A DNA stretch of 64,000 nucleotides. Source: Voacanga thouarsii. Its lineage: Eukaryota > Streptophyta > Magnoliopsida > Gentianales > Apocynaceae. This document shows, piece after piece, positions 47,001 to 57,400 of this stretch. The stretch is from assembly GCA_026120185.1 (NCBI GenBank), contig JANUWF010001101.1, positions 5,580,001-5,644,000 on the forward strand. Direction: 5' to 3'. The position numbers were made by a program, and so were the translations under genes. A model generated the notes under the pieces. The model was not told the DNA's origin. It worked only from the letters and a program-made list of their open reading frames with translations, and made no database searches. Within the stretch, counting starts at the first letter, position 1. The number at the start of each line of letters is the position of its first letter.

Positions 47001-48100
47001 CTCCGTCATCTTGTGGAAAGCTTGACCAATGGTCACTTTCGGGGATCCCTTGGGTACTTACTCATACTCTTGTCCATTATCCCCCCTTATCTCAGGGGTA
47101 GAGTGCTACATTGGTGCATACTGCGGAGTTGATGATGCACTCTCCTGCATGGTTTTACTATGGACAGTGACCTTTTGCCTTGGTACCATATTATGTCATA
47201 TAACATTACCAAGAAGGCTAGTAAGTATGTAGCATGCTATGGTTATAAATTGTACAAGCAAGTTATAAACATCACATGATGCCAACAATGTTAAACTCAA
47301 CTTACACAAAATAGCAAATCAAATAATTTTGGAATCAGATAATTTATCTGGAAAAGATAAACTTGCTTTCATTCAAAGTGCATAATTTCAACAAGAGGAA
47401 GGAAGGCGTGCATAGCATCCTTATTTAACATGAGTAAAAATTCTAAAATACCACATAGCAAGGAACACCTGCTTTTATTAAGCAAAATAAGATACGGGGT
47501 TTCCTAAACTTCAACATTGAATTAGTTCAAAACTCTTCACCCACTCTTTTCCCCTTAGTATCCCCAGTGTCGGAATCAATAAGCTAACCCGCGATATTTT
47601 TGAAAAAGTCTATTCTTTTTCTATCTACAAAGCCCATGGTCTAAGACTTTTTGGTGACCCTACCGTCACTTTCTACAACCTCAATGGGTCTTCTGGAGCT
47701 CTCTGCCTATGTGAGTCCTACTCTCAAGCTTGTTCTCCTAACCCGCTCACGATGTTGTTCCATGAACTCCTCATATTTGCTTCTAGGTGCCTCAAATTCT
47801 AGATCTCCTAGATCATTACTATTAGGGGTTACGTCCTCTTCCTGGGCGGGTAAATCGGGGTCATCCTCCTCTTCTTCCTCTTCTTCATCCTCCTACTCTG
47901 GCTCTTCTCGGCCTTGGACTCGGAGTCAGATGGGGGAGGGGATGCTGGTGTTGGTGGTGCATTGGGTCCACACATAAAGGGCTAGTCTCTTACCACAAAT
48001 GCAAACCTTCTAGCCATCCTAATCACAATCAACACTTACGGTTAGTAGAAGTTTTAATCACTTAAATAAATAAATCTCATCAATCACATACGAATTGTCT
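44070..48100 (-). pseudogene. Element D gag-protease-RT-RNase H remnant
   Basis: Minus strand, from right to left. The gag region (about 47.9-46.3 kb) has an acidic tract and pieces such as FHEEIEQDEKAEQW. The zinc knuckle near 46.2 kb (YYNCGDLNHLQNKC) has lost its first Cys. The protease region at 45930-45715 has ECEIKVGKEILKIDLIVLPI and DYDLILGMD. RT covers 45255-44463, with [31 protein letters not shown], the catalytic box FIDD, and YTDASNEGLG at the RNase H start. RNase H ends near 44190 with RWMEFLKEY and DTLSRK. Frames are broken and integrase is missing. Confidence 0.85.
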
Positions 48101-48103
48101 AAA

Positions 48104-48120
48104 CCTAGTCTCTGATACCA
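48104..48120 (-). other. Primer-binding site of element D (initiator tRNA-Met)
   Basis: The minus strand reads TGGTATCAGAGACTAGG two bases after the LTR end. Its first 11 bases match the usual plant TGGTATCAGAGC site complementary to the initiator tRNA-Met 3' end. Confidence 0.85.
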
Positions 48121-49750
48121 CTTATAACACTCCACAACACAAGTGCCCAAAGAGGGAGGGGATGTCACCCCGTCTAAAGGATTAGGGATTTTTATAACTA
48201 GGAAAAGAAATAGAAACAGGCATAATAGCTCAAATCTTATTACACAGGAAAATGAAATCCACAAATCTCTTAAATTACATAAAATGAATCAGTCCTCAAA
48301 CAGGAACAAAATTAAAGAATTCAAGCTGGCTATCCTCTACTAGGGCACAACCTTGCTAAAGCTGATAGATCCTGAAATATGACATCAAAGGAGTGTGAGA
48401 AATACATCTCAGTAAGCCTCGTATGTACTCATGATTGAATCAACATAAATTTCATGAATGCACTTTAAAATCTCTCAACAAAAGTGAATTGCAAGTCATG
48501 CAATTTTCATAACAGAGTGAGTGGTAAATATCACAATGGATCAAATCACAAAGATAGTTATTATACAGAAAAAAAAAAAACCACTCAAAATATGCAACTA
48601 TGAAACCTTGCATCATAGCTTTGTCATGAAACCTTTCATCATAACAAATATTGTGAAACACTGCATCACAGCGCAGTGAATGTACGACCCATTGGGTAAA
48701 ATATTTCTCCATCTCTTACCCCAACTTACTGGATGTTCACCTCGAAAAATAAGCCCACTTGGACTGAGGTGTTAGCTCTAACTGGCTAGACCTACTGGGA
48801 TTGTCACTTTTTCTAAATAGAGTTCGCATCTCAGAAGTGACCTCCTACTAAGAGACTTGTCATATTCTTCAAAGGTTAGTCTTAGAGGCCTACCCTTATT
48901 AAGTACTCAACGTGTCATCAAATAAGATCTAATCTTAATGAAAATATTTCCAACACACTTTGGTCATGCAAGCATGATTTTCAGATAATTTTCTATAAAT
49001 GTGGTTTTTCCAAGGAACCTTTGTTAATTTGAAAGCTTTTAATGAAAAACAATCAGGCTTGCATTTCAAATTATCACATCATTGAGATAACATACATTTT
49101 CCAAATAACTTACATTTCAGAACTTTTCCTTCAACTATTTAATATAGGGACTTACTGGTCAAGTTATTCCAAACTCTTGAGCTAATGAGTTGCTTCTCGT
49201 GCTTGGATCCTACTCTTGTCTAAACAAGAAGATCAAAAATTCTCAATCAAACACTATCCTCCTTGGCATAAATGGGACTCCAACAAATGAACAAGAAATG
49301 GTTATTCAAACGATAGGGAAATATTACACTCTATATAGCATAATAACTAGCATAGATTACACCCATCAATAAATATATACTATAATAATAGAGGAACGAC
49401 TTGCCTCAACAAATTCTTAAATAAATAAAATAATCAAATAGTTAAATATAGCTAGTAATAAATAAGTACCACCTATAAATAAATAGTGCATAATAAAAAA
49501 TTTAACAATTAATAACTAAATAATAATTACCCACTTGATGACTAATATTTAATAGATAATAGCTAATAACTAATAAATTAAACAACAGCTAATAATATGG
49601 ATAATAATACTTTAATTAAATAATGAATTAACAATATATACTCATAATGATTAATAATACATAAATTACAGTAACTGGGGTTAATATCTAGTAATAATGT
49701 TAACTAATATTTATATTAATAATACATTTTTGTTATAAAATCTATAAGAC

Positions 49751-52700
49751 TAATGCGTGTTTTTTAGTATAGAAAATGTTTTCAACAAAGTCCACAATCA
49801 ATCAAGTTTTAATTAAAATACTAAGCACTAAAACCATACATATAGGCAAATATACCCATCATATAGTATAGAGAATAGTAAGTATCGAATCTACGAGAAC
49901 TTAGGCTCCCACATTACTTTATCCAAATTTTTATTGTTTGGCCAATAAAATAAGAAGAAATTAACAAAACACTAACCTAATATACTAGAGAAAATTTTAA
50001 GTCACACAAGAAAAGTCATAAGGATAATTAAGGAGTGAGAATAAGGAGAAAAGACATGTAAATAGATAAAAATTCTGAAAGACATAACAATGATTAATTA
50101 GCACTTATCACAATTAGTTATCACCTTGACATCATGAAGGAATTTAAATAGACCTACTTTATTTGCAATCTATGGAATCATTCTCTTCTAATTAAATTAA
50201 TGAACATATTATGTCTCAACCAATTTACCCCAAAAAATGTATTAAAATCAATCCTTATATAAATCTCTATATTTTAGGCAATTTAAAGTATGAAATTAGC
50301 CAATGACTCTATATTTTAACAATCATCAACTAATCTTTGATTATTAAAGTTCTTTACTCCTAACCCCTTTTGCAAGCAAGTTAAGAGATAACAAATATAA
50401 AATTAATTAAATTGAAACCACTATCAATCTCTTTTGCAAGCACGTTAACAAGAAGAATCAATAAATCAATTCTTTAATTAAAGCAAATAATCAAGCACCA
50501 AGAATAATAATCAATTGATCAAAAGACTAAAATCAATACAAAATCTGATGGAAAACGCAGAAACAGGGGAGCATGCACCATACGAAAAAAAATTGGAGAA
50601 AAATAAAACGCGAACCATAAAGGCCATGCGGAAGCGTGAAGATCATACCTTTGCGTTCCTTAACCCTCCTAGGTAGCGTAGGAATAGATTGAACGGCTGG
50701 AATCGCCTCGCTTTGCACACTTGAAGGAGCTTTCGGTTGAACACTCGCTAGCCTTCGACTTCGCCTTGTTTGCATTAACGCTTAGCTCTCCAGTTCTCGG
50801 GATATTCCTCAGCCTAACCTCTAGTTGGTGAACACAATGGGAAAGAGAAACGGTTTCAATTCTCCTTGGTTCACTCGTTATTGGTTAGCAAAGAATAAGG
50901 GAAAAACAAGAAGAAGGAGAGAGACCTTGAGAGAGAGAGAGACTCACGTGAGTGACGTGAGTCTTGTGGCTTGGGAAAGAAAATTAGGGTTTTTTTTTTC
51001 AAAGAGTTGTTTATATTTGGCCTAAACTAGGTCTCTCAATCTCTGATAAACATCTCCCCGGGATTTCAGAATACCCGGATGTTATCCTGAGAAACAGTTT
51101 GGCCTAACCTTAAACTCCTCTTAACCGTATCTAGAAAAAACCCTAAGGTCCAAGCTATTGGGCCAGATAAATATTTATTATTTTTCTTGGACCCAAAAAG
51201 GCCCAAAATAATAAATATTAATTATTTATTTCCTGGGCTTACATAAGTAACCCAATAAATAATTAATGAGCCCAAATGAACCATAATAATTAATCTTTAA
51301 TTATTTATTTCTTGGACCTATATAAATAACCCAATAAATAATTAAACATTAATTACTTTCCCTAGTTTAAGCCCAGGTTAATTTCTTAATTATTCATACT
51401 GGACCTAGGCCCTGAATAATTAATTAACCAAATAAACTAGATAATTAATTTCTCTCAACTTCTATTTTATTTATTTATTTATTTATTTTATTCCAATCCA
51501 ATAATAAATTAGACTTCCTGAATAAAATAAAATAAAACAAAATAAAATAAAATCCTCTTCAACTGAGACCAATTCCTCAACCCAAAAATAGTTAGGACTT
51601 ACAGGCTATCCTGAGGACCAAAAAAACACATCGCATTGGCTGCTAAAATGATCAAAATACCCTTACTATATAAATAGCTGTATTTTGCATTTTAAATATT
51701 TTCTAATATCACCATAAGGAAATATTGACCCCAAGGACAATGCTGCATTCGCAAAGTCTCCGACCTACAGGTGAAATAACTAAAATACCCCTCTACACAT
51801 CGACGTACATTTAGAGAGGAAGAAGTGTACTAACACCCCCCTAAATGACATCTACCATCCTTAGGCTTCTAGTCCAATGATCCACGACTTCATGGAGTGT
51901 TTCCGCTTTCCAAGGGAGCTACCCTAAAGCAAACTTCCAAGTCATGTTTCCCAGGGCCCTGGATAATTTAGACCATTCGGACAACCACAAGGGGCGATAT
52001 AGTGCAGAAACTATCTTGTATAAGTCTGTCTTAACTAACTAGTCACACATACCCAACATGCAAGTATATTGGCCCTATGATAGAACCTCAACTACAGCAA
52101 ATCAAAGTATATGCTTCCAGCTTCGCTAGACCACCAACTCATACTCAAGTCGTAGAGTACTAGTCCACGCTGTAGCGGTAGTAATCTAGGTTTCTACCAT
52201 ATAGTACTTTGAGAAACCACTACTACAGGTCATGTTCTACGTATTCGAAATACGCTTATGTCATGAAGTGAGTGGACTACCCACTGGCTAAAGGTAAGCC
52301 ATTCCCCATTTGGAATTCATAACATAATAACCTAAACATGATGAGGTTCCCAGTCTCATCAATAGGTTAAGAACAAATGTTTATGTGTTAAATAACCCGT
52401 GATCCATACCTTACTGTGAACGACCACCATTCACATGGATCACTTATTTAGACACAATGGGCCTGTTCCAAACGAAAATCGTGCACAAACAAAAAGTAAA
52501 TTCACAGACAATTTCTGAAAATAAATTCTTTTATTAAATAATTCGATTTTACATCAGAAACCTAGTCTAAGAGGGCATACAATCCAACAAAATCATGAAT
52601 CTAAAAGAACATCCTCTAAAGACAATTAAAATATTAATCTCAAATTGTCAATAAATTACAAAGAAGAAAAAAAGAAACCACTCATGGACAAGTAAGCCTT

Positions 52701-53269
52701 CTTCTTCTTCCTTGAAACCTTCTTGAGCAACCTCCTCTTTTTCTCCAAGAATTCTTCTTAATCCTCATAATTCTTGGTGTTTCTCTAAGAGTTCTATAAA
52801 ATATTACAATGAAAACTCAAGAACTAGAACTTCCGTATACAATGTTATTCTCTTATATTTATAGGAGTTTAGGTTGCCAAAAAATGTCTACAAGAATCAT
52901 TTTCCATGGTTGAAAGAGTTTTCAAAAGAATCCAATTGAAATTACCAAAATTTGTTTGGAAAAGGAAACCTGCCACCTTAAATCAGTGCACGGCTGATGC
53001 CGACTGTGCCTCTGAGCCGACACCGGCTATGCTTTTATGTCAGCATCATTTTCCCAGTGAAGGGCCAACACTGGTTGTGTTCTGCACGATCGGCTCTGTG
53101 CATCCAACGGTTTTATGTCTTTTTTCATCATATTCTACATAAAATCATCAAAATATATTTTTAAAGGTAAAATATTAAATAAAAATGAATATGGCTAGTT
53201 ATTACATTAAAAGTATCACAAAATATCCTCAAATAATTAGAAAAATATAGGTGAATTTAGCCCCCATCA
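49751..53269 (-). mobile_element. Element E: Athila-like solo LTR, split by element F
   Basis: Flanked by the perfect duplication AAGAC (49746-49750 and 53270-53274). Reversed, it matches LTR A: its right end TGATGGGGGCTAAATTC and TTTGAGGATATTTTGTGATA correspond to the LTR A start, and the left end to the LTR A tail. Without F its length is about 1470 bp, close to LTR A (1441 bp). No internal element sequence is present, so it is a solo LTR. Confidence 0.88.
50546..52589 (-). mobile_element. Element F: 2044-bp solo LTR or LTR-like element inside E
   Basis: Bounded by the perfect duplication AAATC (50541-50545 and 52590-52594). On the minus strand it begins TGTTGGATTGTATGCCCTCT and ends TTTCTGCGTTTTCCATCA. 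Terminal TG/CA and the lack of gag-pol suggest a solo LTR of a copia-type element, though I did not recognise its family firmly. It contains a TATA-like TATTTATATAG (about 51670) and, downstream, ACGT-core motifs (CTCACGTGAGTGACGTGAG, 50943-50961). A short minus-strand frame (MQTRRSRRLASVQPKAPSSV, near 50770) precedes its end. Confidence 0.8.
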
Positions 53270-54854
53270 AAGACCAAATAATGCATAATATTAAATAGTT
53301 ATAATGATAATAATAGTAGATATCATTATAATAACCAGTAAATTTAATAAAACAAATAATGGTAAAAATAATATATACCATTATGCCCTAGGTAAATAAT
53401 ATGATATTCACATTATGTTAATTGGGCACAATAATGATGTGCTAACAACTGACAATAAACTAGCAAACACAAATATATATCCCGGTAACAATTTTAACCC
53501 TCAATATACCATATTGAGCATCATCAACAGCATAGTATTCAGAACTCGTGAATAATCGCTTCACCAAAATCAAGTCATATTCTAGTAGATCTTTTAGACA
53601 TTTCAGCACTCTTCCATCATATAATTAAAGCCTTCAAAGAAAAACCACTCATATGCCTCCGAACTTAAGTTTAAAGAAAATTGGAATCGAACAGGAAGTA
53701 TTGGAGTCTCGGTCTTGACCGAGCAATGAATAGTTAAGGGTCACAGAAGAAGAATAAATAGAATACCTAGTGATTCCTTCCAAGGAAAATGCTTCGGATG
53801 ACAGCTTAGGGAAGAGCGATCTGGAACGAGGAGAATATTCGCACATCCAATTCCCATGAAGGAAGATGAAAGTGAATGGGTGTTGAGTAAATACTTTTAG
53901 CTTACATGCGCCTACTGATGGCTGAATTAAGCAGGAGGAAAATAGCTTGAGGTTGTTTTGGTTTGACAGAGGATGAGGGGAATCAAGAGAGGGACGAGAG
54001 GAAGTTTGTGTGGTGTTCAACAGGTTTTGGGGGGTTTCTTCGTGCTTGACTATCTAGAAGAGTTAGGATAACTCCCCCAAGGCTTTGAAAATTGAACTTC
54101 GGTTGAGGTAGAGTCCTACTGCCTCCAGAGTTATTTCCCTGCACGATGAGCCGGAGAGGAAGAACCATGGAAAGGGGGGAAAAAAATGTCGGTGGGTTGT
54201 CCTGGCGTTGCTCCAAGCCATGCCTGACTGGGCCCAGGGTATAATTAGGGCACAGCCTGTGCTAGCCGTGCCTGGCCATGCCCAAGGCATAGCCGAGCAT
54301 AGCTTATGCATAGCTGCGCTTGACTATACCTTAGTCAAGCAAGGCATGCACAAAGCTGGCCGCAGCTTTGATGCAACGAAAATATTATTTTTTTTATTTT
54401 TTATTTAAAAAAAGAAAGAAAAAAACCTTTTATATGTAAAGTAAATTCCAGAATAAATGATTTACTAGATTCCAAAAAGTTTAGGGGATACTATATAAAT
54501 ATTATTTTTTTTCTTTTTCTTAAAATTCACTAGTTAAATATCTCTAGAGTATTTTATCTAGAACATGCGAAATCACATAAAATTTAAAAAAATAAAATCT
54601 TTTCAGAATTCACCTTAGGAAAGAAAAGAAAATACAATTATTATTATTTTATTATTACGATAATGATAAACAATACAACATGATAGTATTTCGAAAAATG
54701 AGAATTAAATTTCAACAACAAAAGTATTGTTTAAATAAATCTTTTGAGTAGAAAATAAATGAAATAATTTTTTATAAAATCTTGAATAAATACTATAAAG
54801 TAAAAATTAGTTCACCGGAGGGAACAAATGAATAGAATTGGAAGAAATCTTAGA

Positions 54855-54926
54855 GGAGTTGGGATTCGAGCTTAAGTCTCCAAGAATTACACTCTAACCA
54901 TTAACCACTAGACCACAACAACTTTT
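54855..54926 (-). other. tRNA-like segment with pol III A and B boxes (SINE-like)
   Basis: The minus strand reads GTTGTGGTCTAGTGGTTAAT and, about 30 bases on, GCTCGAATCCC. These resemble the internal A box (TGGTCTAGTGG) and B box (GTTCGAATCCC) with tRNA-like spacing. The arms do not fold into a proper cloverleaf, so this is not a tRNA gene. It could be a SINE head or a tRNA-derived piece fixed in element D's LTR. Confidence 0.5.
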
Positions 54927-55230
54927 GTATTCCTATTTCCCAACAAATTACCTTCACTCTCCCATCTAGACTTCACACTTGCTTTAAAGCACCCTAAACT
55001 CATCACAACCTATTCCATTCAAGGGAAAAGGACATTACTAGCTTACTAAACGAACCTATACACAAACAAGTATAAGAACAAACACACACACCCACGTTAG
55101 CACATCCTTTAAATAATTCAAATCATTGTACTATAAATTTAAATGTTCATGCAAGATGTTATGAGATGCTCCCAAATTCCCCATACCAAGATTAGGGTTT
55201 AGACGGGGTATTACAATAAGAGTCGACACA

Positions 55231-56163
55231 TATGTATAAATTTTTGCCCTTTCAATATAATTTAAAAATAACTTTTCAAGCACTTAAATTCAAGATATTT
55301 TGTTATTTCGCCTGTTGTATAACTAAAGCATAAGAAGGAGATTTAGAAATATATTATTTTACATTAATCAGGATGATAAATAGATTATAAATGACTTTTG
55401 TTTCTTGTGCATTTTCATTTCTTTCTAAGTATCTTTTGATCTATGAGGCAAAATAAGACATGTAAGGAACATGATTATTCATATACGTAGTATCTAAAGA
55501 ATCAAATATTTCAAATATTTTCTTAGATTAGACATTATAAGAAAATTTAACCATATAACTGAGATGTTTTAGGCCATCAATAGTATAATTAAAAGACATA
55601 GATGCAATTAGTAAAATTAGACTGATATCAGAGTCCTTCCTATGGTTAAAAGGCTTTACTTTAAATTAATGTATCACACAATATTAGTTTGATCTATTAT
55701 TATTGTTGTAGAATATAGTTTATGATGATGTGATGTTTCTTGTCTTTTTAATCCTCAATTACTTTGTACCAAAAATGTCCGCAGGAACAAAATCAGAAAT
55801 TTATATTGGAGATGAAATATATTTTCATATAAGTTAGAAAATATTGTTATAATTTTTTCAAAATGTTTTAAGAGTGAAAGGTAAAAAAAAAAAAAATTGA
55901 AATTTTAATTTTAATTAAAAATCAAATTTTAAAAATTTTGAGGGCCCGCCTTGGCCTACTCTATTTCCACCATTGAATGCCAAGTTAGGAGAAAGGATGA
56001 AGCCATGCAATTTTTATAGTATACATCTGATAATGATTTGCACGATTAAGAAAGCATTTTGATCTTTTTTTTAAATAAAACTTTAATATCTTGAAATGAT
56101 AAGTTAATAGTTAATACTTAACTTATAATTTTAAAAAATTAATAATTAGACCATAAAAATATA

Positions 56164-56166
<3 letters not shown>
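55231..56166. other. Intergenic, AT-rich
   Basis: Begins at the right end of the nested stack. No gene or element ends recognised. Confidence 0.65.

Positions 56167-56200
<34 letters not shown>
56167..56200. repeat. (TA)n microsatellite
   Basis: Seventeen uninterrupted TA units. Confidence 0.92.
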
Positions 56201-56203
<3 letters not shown>

Positions 56204-56229
56204 TTTCCTTTGCCATATGAATTTTACAC

Positions 56230-56450
56230 CATGTTTGGTTCACAGAGTAGGAAGGGGAGGGTTTACTTTCATTAAAAGGGAGTAAATATAATTTACTTCC
56301 TTTTTGTTTGGTTGGATAAAAAGGAAGTAAATGATGATTTACTTTCCAATCTATTTAAATTTGGACGGACTGCTTTACTGATATAGAAGAGGAGAGCTTC
56401 TCTTCCTAATTTACTTCCCATTCATTTTTTTTAACTAAACGATGTAAATT
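56230..56450. mobile_element. MITE-like hairpin-rich element
   Basis: The left border ATGTTTGGTTCA and the inverted right border ATCGTTTAGTTAA are similar. Inside lies a perfect 14-bp stem (56292-56305 and 56318-56331, TTTACTTCCTTTTT) around a 12-base loop. Further GTAAAT/ATTTAC inverted words occur. Superfamily not determined. Borders approximate. Confidence 0.4.
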
Positions 56451-56574
56451 ACTAATTTATATATAAATTTACATCCCTTCTACTTTTTCTCCCTTTTTTC
56501 ATCTCAACTGAAATACTGGCCATCATTAGTGACTTTTCAAATTACTGATCAAATTTCAAGTTTTCTCTAATCTA

Positions 56575-57400
56575 GATGTATATTCTAAAGGTGACGAGGG
56601 GATTGAATTGTCCAAGTTATTTTTTCTAAGTAATTTTTTCCCTTAAAATCTTTTCAACTTCTCTAATGAATGGTTTAGATTTTAAAACTCTTCTACCTAC
56701 ACTTTTCAAAGGTTGAAATTAGTTGGTGGCCATACATAAATTAGTCATTGAATATTATATAATTTTTTTTAAAAAAAGAATTATGAAATTTATTTATTCC
56801 TCGTTATACCTATTAGTTTTATTAAATATTATTTAATATGAACAGTAAACATAATAATTAGAGGGAATTGAATTATTCAAATTATTTTTCCTAAGTAATT
56901 TTTAAAAAAAATATTTTCAACTTCCCTAAAAAAAAGAATTATGAAAATTATCTTTTCATTATTATAACTATTAGTATTATTATAATCTTATTTAATATGA
57001 ACAGTAAACTTAATAATTAATAAGAGGAGATTAAATTGTTCAAATTATTTTTCTAAGTAATTTTAAAAAAATCTCTTCAACTTCTTTAATGAATGGTTTT
57101 TATTTTAGAACTCTTCTACCCATACTTTTTAATGGTTGAGATTAATTTGGTCGTCATGGATAAATTAGTCATTGAACATTATATAACATTTTAAAAAAAG
57201 AATTATGAAAATTATTTAGTCATTATAACTATTAGTATTATTATAATATAGTACTATTTAGTATGAGTAGTAATCTATATTCTAAAGGTGTAGAGCGGAC
57301 TAAATTGTCCAAATTGTTTTTTCTAAGCTATTATTATTTTTTAAAATCTTTTCAACTTCCATAATGAATTAACACTAGTGCTGCTACTACTATTATGAAC
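56575..57400. repeat. Degenerate tandem array, about four units
   Basis: Units start near 56578, 56860, 57022 and 57277 with versions of GGGATTGAATTGTCCAA followed by TTTTTCTAAGTAATTTT and CTTTTCAACTTC. Units 1 and 3 also share TTCTACC.ACACTTTT and CATTGAA.ATTATATAA. Unit 2 lacks that middle part, so it carries an internal deletion. Units range from about 160 to 280 bp. Confidence 0.75.

Larger units (their letters stand above)
43605..55215 (-). mobile_element. Element D: chromovirus-like Ty3/gypsy element
   Basis: Ends are TGTAACACTCC (plus, left) and, read on the minus strand from the right, TGTAATACCCCGTCTAAACC, a common chromovirus LTR start. The flanks CTAGG and ATAAG are a poor 3-of-5 match for a target duplication. 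However, sequence of element C's LTR resumes right after, which supports the boundary. Gag, protease, RT and RNase H remnants read on the minus strand, and the primer site is at 48104-48120. Integrase and most of the 3' LTR are deleted. Confidence 0.8.
48123..55215 (-). repeat. 5' LTR of element D, split by element E (about 3.57 kb of LTR)
   Basis: 48123-49750 and 53275-55215 together form the LTR. Its inner end matches the left LTR. The outer end is TGTAATACCCCG on the minus strand. Both halves are rich in short A/T words near the break. The outer half holds a GC-rich repetitive patch (54195-54370) and a tRNA-like segment (54855-54926). Confidence 0.75.
26861..55230 (+). mobile_element. Element C: Tat-type Ty3/gypsy retrotransposon, heavily nested
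   Basis: Two homologous LTRs (26861-27670 and 42759-43604, plus ten bases at 55221-55230) enclose gag remnants, a pol region (36601-39660) and a 3' region with antisense frames. Pol order is RT, RNase H, second RNase H, integrase. The double RNase H is a Tat-lineage hallmark. Elements A/B interrupt gag and element D interrupts the 3' LTR. I could not find a matching target duplication, which suggests an old insertion or a misjudged end. All frames are broken. Confidence 0.85.

Noticed and set aside
47651..47977. Plus-strand frame with a long poly-Ser run
   Set aside because: It is the reverse complement of an acidic, Glu-rich part of element D gag, which reads on the minus strand.
53649..54408. 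Several 66-123-codon frames on both strands
   Set aside because: They lie inside the 5' LTR of element D. The GC-rich repetitive words there create open frames without protein-like conservation.
54855..54926. A functional tRNA gene
   Set aside because: A and B boxes are present, but the acceptor and T arms do not pair, and there is no terminator in place.
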